Origin: Mytilinidion resinicola
Taxonomy: Eukaryota; Ascomycota; Dothideomycetes; Mytilinidiales; Mytilinidiaceae
Assembly: GCF_010093595.1 (NCBI RefSeq)
Contig: NW_022985444.1
Location: 112,721 to 176,720 of the forward strand
Direction of reading: 5' to 3'
Length of the DNA stretch: 64,000 bases
Shown here: positions 56,434 through 64,000 of the stretch, piece after piece
Layout of the letters: each line of letters starts with the position of its first letter
Numbering within the stretch: position 1 is the first letter of the stretch
Position numbers and translations under genes: made by a program
Notes under the pieces: generated by a model
What the model was told of the DNA's origin: nothing
Databases searched by the model: none
The model's input: the letters and a program-made list of their open reading frames with translations, nothing else

Positions 56434-56706
56434 CAACTCGGCAGCAAAAGTACCTCAGTTCGAATTCATATAATGGCTGTTCTGAGAACTTCGGTTTGTG
56501 AGCCTCGGCCGCATGGTTGATGTGAACGGCTATTCCCATCTGCCAACTCCCGCGGTCGGGACGAACCTGCGGGAAAACCAAAGACGCATTCCGTAACACG
56601 AATTTTGTCACCTTCAGTGACACTTCCTACAATTCTGTCATCTACTCTTATATTCACGCCTCCCAGAATAGCGTCTACTGGTGTGGTTTCTTCTATCGAC
56701 AGCAAA
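56434..56706. promoter_or_regulatory. Compact bidirectional promoter, epoxide hydrolase 2 / P450 3
   Basis: 273 bp separate the two divergent ATGs. No exact CGGATAA was found. Confidence 0.35.
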
Positions 56707-58397
56707 ATGGCAGATTTGCCAGCAGTGTTCACTATTTCGAATATAGCCTTTGGGGTAAATGGTCGGGTCACTCAGTGTCACATACCCAAACTGAGATATC
56801 TAAATAGGTCCTGTTGTACTACTTCGCAAGGACAGTGCACCGACTCTTCTTGCATCCACTATCCAAAGCACCTGGACCTTGGTACCTGGCCATTTCAACG
56901 ATACCCGGTACATACTACATATGTATCAGCGGGCGCTGGAACCTGGTGAATCGCGAACTGCATGAGCGTTATGGACCAGTTGTCCGAGTTGGGCCACACA
57001 AGCTTAGTGTAAGGGGAGAGATTGGTTGGAAGGCAATCTACGGTCATAAATCGCGCGATGCGGAAGAATGGTCAAAGTGGCCAGACTTCTTTCCGAATGT
57101 CCCCAAGGATATCGTCACTGCACCCACGGCTGAACATCGCCGGCTGAGGAAGGAAATCATTCGCGCGTTCTCAGACAAGGCGATCCAGGAGCAGCAGTCG
57201 ATATTCCATGACTACGCAAAGATTCTGATCCTGCAATGGAAGAAGCGAGATCAGACCGTCATTGACGTTGCCAAGTGGTTCAATTTCTACACATTCGACA
57301 CATTTGGCGATCTCGCCTTTGGAGAGTCATTTGGGTCGCTTGAGGGGGGCGAGTCTCATCCGTGGGTCAATTTGATCTTTGACAGTATCAAGATCAACAA
57401 AATGTCGGGCTTCCTGGAGGAGTTTCCATTGATCAAACAACTTGCCATTCTGCTTACACCCGCGGAGATCAAGCGACGCGCCACCGAGCACTTTGAGCTC
57501 AGTGAGCAGAAAATCAGACAGAGGCTAGCACGGGGTGCAAACGACCGAAAAGACTTCATATCTTACATTTGGAAATCCGATGGAACAGGTTTGACCCAGC
57601 AGGAACTTGAGCGAAATGCTTCCACATTAATTGTCGCCGGCAGTGAGACCACGGCGACGACTTTATCTGGTCTGATAGACTATCTCCTCAAGAATCCTGA
57701 GAAGTATGCTCGACTCACGCACGAGGTTCGCTCAACCTTCAAAGCGGGCGACGACGAAGTGACCCTGCTGGACACTGCGAATGTTCCCTACGTCCACGCA
57801 TGCATCGAGGAGACTTTGCGACTATTTCCAGCTGTGCCAGTTGGAGCCCCTCGGCAGGTGGGCGCAAGCGGAGGATCCATTGAGAATTACTATCTGCCTC
57901 CGCAGGTAAGTGTCCCTCAAGCTGAGGCTATCGCATGGTGTACGTCCGGTAGCACAATCACAAGAGTTAACACCGCACGCGTTGCTTTGCCAGACCCTAC
58001 TTGAAGTTCCCCAGTGGGCCACGCACAGAGCCAGCGTCAATTTCTGCGATCCCGACGACTTCGTTCCAGAACGATGGCTGCCGACCGACCATCCTTGGTA
58101 CGATCCTAGATATGCCAACGATAACAAAGGAGTCGTTCAGACTTTCTCATACGGACCACGTGCCTGCGTGGGAAAGACGTAGGCTCTCCACCTAATGGGC
58201 CCAGATGGATTTTGCCATGCTAACCAAGGAACAGCCTTGCTTATCACGAGATGAGATTCATCACGTCGCTCATTTTCAAAAACTTCGATTTCGAGCCCAC
58301 ACCGGAAGGGGCTGGCTGGGTAGAGAGGTGTGAGCACTATTTCTTTTGGCATAAACCACCCTTGCCAGTTAAGTTGAAGGCCGTGGCTCTGAAGTGA
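56707..58397 (+). CDS. Cytochrome P450 (third), isotrichodermin-C15-hydroxylase-like group
   Basis: Four exons: 56707-56754, 56808-57905, 57994-58178 and 58235-58397, giving 497 aa. The first exon (MADLPAVFTISNIAFG) was chosen because it splices in frame to VLLYYFARTVHRLFLHPLSKAPGPW, giving the short anchor and the HPLSKAPGP hinge typical of this P450 group. Landmarks are IVAGSETTATT (helix I), EETLR (ExxR), PERWLP and FSYGPRACVGKTLAYHEMR (haem Cys). The fungal group is often annotated as isotrichodermin C-15 hydroxylase/CYP65-like, which oxidises terpenoids and polyketides. Without intron 3 the protein would stop right after the haem motif. It pairs with the divergent epoxide hydrolase. Confidence 0.92.
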
Positions 58398-58953
58398 TAT
58401 TCAGAATTTCCTTCGAATTGATGTCCAGTAAAGGGATAATTTAAGTACTATCCATCGCCAGCAGTAGTACGGATATATATAGTAGGTATTTCCAGCCTCG
58501 TACCATAGGTACCTGGCCACGTGCTGGCCAAGCGTTTATGTCCTCGATGCCATTCGCAGTAAGGAACTCTGCCATGGCTTGAAAATCTTGGCTTTGGTTC
58601 AGCCCCAAGCCGCCGATCACAATTTGTATTCTACTACTTGCTTCCTCTAAACACTATACGTGGAAGGCCTTGAATAAGAATGAGTGCAAAGGTGAATAAA
58701 GATCGAAAACGAATTAGCGAAAAGGGGTTGGCCGAGTAATATCACCGATAATAACAGTCTGGCATAGACATGCCCAGCGAACACAGCGATAGAGTGACTC
58801 TTTGGTTGTTAGATTACTAGAAATGTTCGGAGATTTGAATTGACCCAATAACTTTGACAGCGCAAAGATCAACGTGGAGAAAGCCCGCGTTCTCCTACGT
58901 AGTCCACGCGCCGGATCCTGGAGTAGCACTTGAAGAAACGCGCTCACTGGAAT
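58398..58953. other. Intergenic stretch
   Basis: AT-rich, no gene supported. Confidence 0.45.
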
Positions 58954-59538
58954 AAACAACATACATGAGGCCGGGCAATTCGAGCGCTTCGGACGGACTG
59001 ACTTCCCGTTGGCCGAGGTGGAGCGTGTGTATGGTCTCGCAAAGGACGCAGCATATATCCTGCCCGCCGTCTACCAGGGCTGTTACAGCTACGTGATAAG
59101 GAAACCGGAGACAGTTCTGATTCCGATCTTGAGAAGATTAGGCATCAGTTCTGCTCATACAGCCTGCTGGCCGGCGGGCTACTAGCAAAGATAAAGGAAC
59201 AGATCCTCAGTGGGATCAGGAAGTTCGACCCAAGCGAGAAGTATGGCCAGGTATATCAGCAGATATTTTGGGAGCCGAATTACCTGGGAGGCACTAGCAG
59301 AAGAGGCATCCAATGCCCGCGAAGAGGGTGTGTCGACGGCAGAACTAGTCTACCGGTGGGTGTTATGGAATGGAATCCTAGAGCCACAATATGGAAGATG
59401 ACTTGCTTCTCGCTGCCCGAACTTTCGAGCACACAAAACAAGCGGTCCAGGACGTTGACCCTGGTTCGCTATGAGAGAAAGCCCGAAATGCCATTGACGC
59501 TCTCCGGCGCAAGGTTAAGCATGAGGCTCTGCGGGATA
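58954..59538 (+). pseudogene. Aldo-keto reductase relic (AKR7/aflatoxin-aldehyde-reductase-like)
   Basis: Plus-strand frames give the AKR blocks in order. These are FERFGRTDFPLAEVERVYGLA, then 'AAYILPAVYQGCYSYVIRKPE', TVLIPILRRLGI, GGLLAKIKEQILSGIRKFD, YGQVYQQIF, TAELVYRWVLWNGIL, and DDLLLAARTFEHTKQAVQDVDPG. They lie in at least three frames with stops between, and the N-terminal half with the catalytic Asp-Tyr-Lys-His tetrad is missing. The family reduces aldehydes and dialdehydes with NADPH. It is a remnant of an enzyme that may once have belonged to the cluster; it sits between P450 3 and the regulator. Confidence 0.8.
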
Positions 59539-59782
59539 AACTGGGGGCCGTACACATTGGTACATGGTAGACGCTATCACCAAAACAAAAAGCACGGCTT
59601 CTCGAGCTTCTTTTTACGATATCTGCCTATCATACATATGCTATATGTTTCACATTCCGTATAGCAAAGCATATGTAATTGGAGGATCTCATGACGACCC
59701 TAACTCTCCCCTCTTCGGAATGCCTACTGTCCCAAACAGAGAGCTAGTTCCCTTACACTCACTTGGACTCATCTTCGCCAAA

Positions 59783-62376
59783 TTAATTGTAGCTGTGCAT
59801 TGGCATGTCCATCGGAAAATCATCAGTGATCTGAAATGCCTCGGAATTCCACATGGGCAGGCAATTTGGAAAGTCAACCTGTGAATCCAGGAACGTGGCC
59901 GGCATGGAACTCCCGAAGCCTGGTCCGAAGCCGGAAAATGAAACAGGAAAAGTGGAACCACCGGATATACCATCCTGGTTTCGTGTCAGATCAGACCATA
60001 ATAGAGGCTCCATAGCATGGCAAAGAGCAAAGAGCGTGACAGTACGTACCGGCACACCATCGTGCTGCATTCCGGACCCAATGCTTGACGGGTCCTCTGA
60101 ATCCTTTCCGGGACCTATATATGTGAGTCAGTCAATGTCCAAATCAGCCTATGCCCCAGAGGGCGTGTTAAATACCTGTCCATTTGTTTCCCTTTGAAAC
60201 AATCTGCGCTTTAGTGACAATTTCGCGGCTCAATCGCCCAAGCTCCGAAAATAGTCGACGAATTTGGCCAACGCTCCCAATATCGGGATCCTTCATCTTC
60301 GAAAAGAGACTCGCCAATGAATCAAGGAGCGCGACATCCGTCAAAGCCCGGGGAGCATTTGGGTCGTCTCGAATGCCAACGAACAAGGCCATCGACGCCA
60401 GAACAGGATAACACAATGTGCGCCTTCAGGTGAGTCAGGATGAATCGCTCACATCGGGTTATGTGGCAGATGAATGGAGAAAAACGTACCATACAAATGC
60501 CGGCATGTCCACCGCAATACCTCGACTCATACGAAGGATGGCTCGAAGGCACGAGAAGTATGTGGCCCGAGATGAAATGATCTGACTCTGAAAAGAACTG
60601 TCACTTGTCGACCGCCTCAGGGTCAGGGCAGCGAAATGAATGTTGCTCAAGCATGTGTAATACTGGAAGTGCAGAACCAGGATGTAGTGACGAAGGTAAG
60701 GGTCCGAAGTGTTGATCTCGTACTCTGGTTGGAAGTCGATATCGATGCTACCTTTCCATTCCTCAAGCTGCTGTTCCAAATCCACCATGGTCTTCACTAC
60801 CTCGTGTTCAGGTCGCTTGCGCCCGTTAGAAGTGTAGAGTTCTTGGAAGACCTTTGCTGCGATGACGGAAAGCTCCGACATGACTCGAAATAAGTTGAAC
60901 GTGCTGTGGCCGTCTTCAAGGGGGATGATTCCCAAGCCGTCCGGTGGCTCTTCGGCGGGAAGCTCGATATTCAGATTACCAGGAGTCTGGATCAAAGGTA
61001 GAGTCGAAATCATGGAATTTTCGGTGTCCAGCATGTAAGCAAACCAGAGAGCCCGATTGATCTGACGTGTGTTGACTGCGTCACATTCCGTCGTGGCTTT
61101 GCCTTGTCTGACCCCCAGAATTTGCAGAAGTCGAACGGCGCAGGAGACTAACATTGCACTGGCCTGAGGCTCCCCATTGCCTCGGGTAAAGACCGCCATA
61201 CACAACATGGCTTGTGCGCTCAGAAGATCGTTACTCCTCATCATCAACTCGGTCAACACACTGAGTGCATTGTGCATATAGCGCCATGCTTGTGCAGTTG
61301 ACTCCTGAGTCGTATCTGCCGGGTTCTGCAAGCGTATCCCGACAGCAATGACACTATGCAAGCTGGCCCACCACCCAACCCGCTTGTCTGGCTGACCAGA
61401 AAACTCCTGTTGTGCCAGACTCATGAATGATGCATAGTCGTAGAGAGGAAAGAATCTATTGTGGCAGCAGAAGAAGACCTCCACCAGCCGCAACGCCTCA
61501 TCTTTTGGCGGCAGTGACGCATGTACCGGCCCCTTCAGTCCGACAGATAAGAAGTCCAACCACTTGGGCGTGGATGGGTTCGACAGAACCTGTGCAGTGA
61601 AACCGCCCTGGAAGGCCCGTTTCTCCTCGGCCTTGTCCATGATCCATTGTACCGGTGGCGCAAATTCGGGGTCGATAGAGTCTGGCACAGAGGCGATAGT
61701 GCTTTGCGTGTCAGAGCCTGGTATATCGGGTAGATATTGGCTCGATTTGAATGGAGGTTCAGCGTCTGGGGATGGATGAGGTAGCTGAAGATCTTCTGGC
61801 ACTCCTGGGTGGCTTCCAGTGTTGTTATTTGCACCGGGGACTCCATCCGCAGATGGCGCAACTCTGATCGTAGCAGTGACTGAGTCGTTTGCCCCGTCCG
61901 CAGTGGCAGGGTCGGAACCAGCTGGCGACAGGCCCGGCGAGGGGCTTGTCCTATAGTCATCACCGTCCAACAGGCTCTCCATGCGAAGTAGTCGCTGCTC
62001 CAACCTGCTGAGATGATTCGAAATGGCGGGTATTCTAGATCGCCGTCAGACGCCGACCGAAGTAGGCTGTCATCCTCACCTTCTGGGGGGGCCTCTTTTC
62101 TTCTGTGACTCGACATAAGTACATTCGACGGTGCGATCGCTGCAGTTGCTACAGGCAGGTTGTTTGCCGTCGCATTTGATCTTCTTCGCCTGACAGGTAC
62201 AACACGCCTGTGCCTTTGTTGATTAATTGGGCTCCTTTAGGGACATGCCAATTTACCTTGGCCACTCGCTTCCGCTTGGCTCGTTGCTCCATGATCTTTG
62301 AGGGCGGAACAGGACGATGAGCTGGGACAGGCTGGGGACCAGATGGGCTATCAAAGGTCGACATGAACTGCCGCAT
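59783..62376 (-). CDS. Zn2Cys6 fungal transcription factor with fungal-specific domain
   Basis: Exons: 62376-62257, 62207-62080, 62034-60490, 60423-60176, 60114-60050 and 59974-59783 (765 aa). The last intron (75 bp, GTACGT...CCAG with CTGAC) could be retained in frame. The basic lead KIMEQRAKRKRVAK splices into the binuclear cluster, which starts ACCTCQAKKIKCDGKQPAC and continues SNCSDRTVEC (six Cys). A linker QKKRGPPRR and coiled-coil SRLEQRLLRMESLL follow. The middle holds the fungal-specific transcription-factor domain ('FFCCHNRFFPLYDY', 'MRSNDLLSAQAMLCMAVF', 'RALWFAYMLDTENSMI'). Such proteins usually activate neighbouring clusters by binding CGG-containing sites in the nucleus. CGGATAA lies about 320 bp upstream of its own ATG, which suggests autoregulation. 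Confidence 0.92.
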
Positions 62377-64000
62377 CGATATCACACACTAGGCAACGGG
62401 GATGGCGAGTTGCTAGGAAGATGCTTTTGAAGAACAGGATGGCCGGTGGTTTAGTGGTTTATCGGAGGACTCACATGCAACATTGCAGCACCCCGGGCAA
62501 GCGGGGAGCACCTTCCAAGGAAGTACCCCGGAATCCGTGTTTAAAGACACCATGCGTCGACGACACGATTGGGTCCTTGGACGTCGTTTTGGTGGACCCA
62601 GGGTGCACTCTAGCTCCTTCCCCAGATTCCCCCCGCATTTGTGGAGAATCCCCCGCATTCTTGGGGGCCGGCTCGCTGCCTAGTTGCCGTATTTATCCGT
62701 TCCTGAGCCCGTAAAGGTGCACAAACTGGACGTGATCTCCTATGTGTGCATGATAAAGCTGACCAGCTCCAAAGGCTGACCACTAATTGGCCAATCAAAA
62801 TAAGGTTAAAGAAAGTGGGACGGAGATCGGAGCAAAAATAGGGTCCGCGACGCCTCCCACTACCGAGTTGCTGGGCCTGGATAAATATCGTCCCGTTTAA
62901 CCGAGCAATTGTGAAGTCTGCAGGTGATGCGATCGAATCCTTTCCCAGTTGTTCAGAGACACTATTCCTAAATAAACGACAGTCTGCCTTTGCTGGGGCG
63001 TACTGAGCTGGTAACGTAGGAGCTGAGTATCCCCGGAGCCCGATCCTGCTGGTGCGTCTAGCGTAGAGCGGCTGGGCCAACAAGAGGCTGAGAAAAGTTG
63101 CAGGGCTTTGGCCAATGGTAGTGCCAATGGCAGCGGTACCTCGCAAGCTCATACTAGATTAGGCTTCGAAGACCACCTCCCCCTGAAACAAGCGCTCGTG
63201 CAGCAGAGCCTGAATTAGGAGAGCCTGACCTCAGATACCTGATGAGCTACCAGGGTCGAACTCATTCCCATCCTTTCTATGGCAATAGCACGAGTCTTGA
63301 GGTGGAAATGACGCGCGCTTGCGTGTGCTGTGATAAGCATCTCACCTTTACCACTTTGCGTGCCTTCTTCGTCCTCACCATCCCCATTCTCGTTGTGAGC
63401 GTCATGTGCATCACTGTAATCGTGTCTAACAGCAGCCGTTAGTTGGTGTTAAGGAGCGAGTGGTTTTCCGTAGAGACCTGCTGAGTACAGTAACGGTCTG
63501 CGCCAACAACTTCGCGGTCGATTTGTAAGCCGAAAGCACTTTTCCATACAAAATCAGGTTCGGTTAGTATGATATTGTACGAGAGGGGCTTAGTGATACT
63601 ACTAAGCAGGGAGCTAGTGGTATTACAGGCAAATCTAACAATCAGGCGACTCGTATTACTGTATAGAAATTATTACTAAACACTAGTATTACTAACTAAC
63701 GTGTTCTGCGGGCATCCTGCCCACCCTGACGGAGTACGTGTTCCTAGCCAGCTAGCCTACGGAGTGTGGTACGGCTAGCGTCGGCTACCTTAATATGGAA
63801 CACGGTTCCTATATTTAGCCCTCACAGTTCTACGGTACGGCTACGTAAGCCTCCACACACAGGAGTATATATACGGCGTACGTAGCCTAGATAGATGCTC
63901 ATCCAATACATCACTTACCTCGTTCAATGCATTGTTTCACCTCCATCCTCACACCCCATCAAAAATCGCAGAAACGCGACGCGTTACTCAACTACTGCCT
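62377..64000. other. Right-end region, regulator promoter and non-coding DNA
   Basis: Contains CGGATAA (minus strand) at 62693-62699 upstream of the regulator. A short ORF at 63242-63442 (about 66 aa, with one hydrophobic stretch FFVLTIPILVVSVMCITVIV) is not supported by homology. The last 500 bp are AT-rich with TATATATA near 63866 and could be the edge of a repeat, but no structure can be confirmed within the window. Confidence 0.35.

Noticed and set aside
12140..62376. Classical secondary-metabolite biosynthetic cluster
   Set aside because: P450s, BVMOs, SDRs, MFS and Zn2Cys6 genes would fit, but no synthase, cyclase or prenyltransferase is present in 64 kb. The option stays open if one lies just outside.
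63242..63442. Small membrane protein of about 66 aa
   Set aside because: One hydrophobic stretch only, no homology or gene context; kept out as a gene.
63470..64000. Possible LTR edge of a retrotransposon
   Set aside because: AT-rich with a TATA-like word, but no second LTR, primer-binding site or coding part is visible in the window.

Overview
The window is nuclear DNA of a filamentous ascomycete (Pezizomycotina). Genes carry short introns (about 45-105 bp, GT-AG with CTGAC/CTAAC-like branch sites) on both strands, and fungal families are present (HET, fungal BTB, Zn2Cys6 regulator, EHN-type epoxide hydrolases, TRI12-like MFS). The gene set (many flavin dehydrogenases, Baeyer-Villiger monooxygenases and epoxide hydrolases) would suit a metabolically versatile mould or black yeast, but genus cannot be read from the sequence. 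Exon models are by eye from splice sites and reading frame. All multi-exon models given with exon coordinates close to an exact multiple of three.

Layout. 1-14 kb is ordinary and partly decayed: a BTB gene with an in-frame stop, an uncertain split ORF, a TA-flanked MITE (3298-3822), a large FCP1/NIF-like phosphatase-domain protein, a GFA-family gene and a HET-domain pseudogene. From 12.1 kb to 62.4 kb lies a dense, strand-mixed block of about 22 intact genes, nearly all catabolic-type enzymes: three P450s, four FAD-dependent dehydrogenases of the 3-ketosteroid-dehydrogenase/fumarate-reductase superfamily, two Baeyer-Villiger monooxygenases, two EHN-type epoxide hydrolases, three short-chain dehydrogenases, a crotonase resembling 6-oxocamphor (beta-diketone) hydrolase, two NmrA-like reductases, a SnoaL/NTF2-like protein, a LigB-type extradiol dioxygenase, a fumarylacetoacetate-hydrolase-family protein, one MFS transporter and, at the right end, a Zn2Cys6 regulator. 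Two gene relics, an aldehyde dehydrogenase (about 40.5-41.8 kb) and an aldo-keto reductase (about 59 kb), sit inside the block. A MITE with 8-bp target duplications lies at 27.9-28.6 kb.

How it may work together. No polyketide synthase, peptide synthetase, terpene cyclase or prenyltransferase is visible. The enzyme set reads better as a route for dismantling a polycyclic (alicyclic or steroid/terpenoid-like) ketone: hydroxylation (P450), oxidation (SDR), ring desaturation (FAD enzymes), lactonisation (Baeyer-Villiger), hydrolytic opening (epoxide hydrolases and C-C beta-diketone hydrolase), then extradiol cleavage and hydrolysis of the product (LigB plus FAH), with uptake or efflux by the MFS protein. 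This is inference from families; the substrate is unknown. A 7-bp motif, CGGATAA, occurs ten times by eye, always in non-coding DNA upstream of cluster genes (including the regulator) and not in the first 14.5 kb, so it is a candidate binding site for the local Zn2Cys6 protein.
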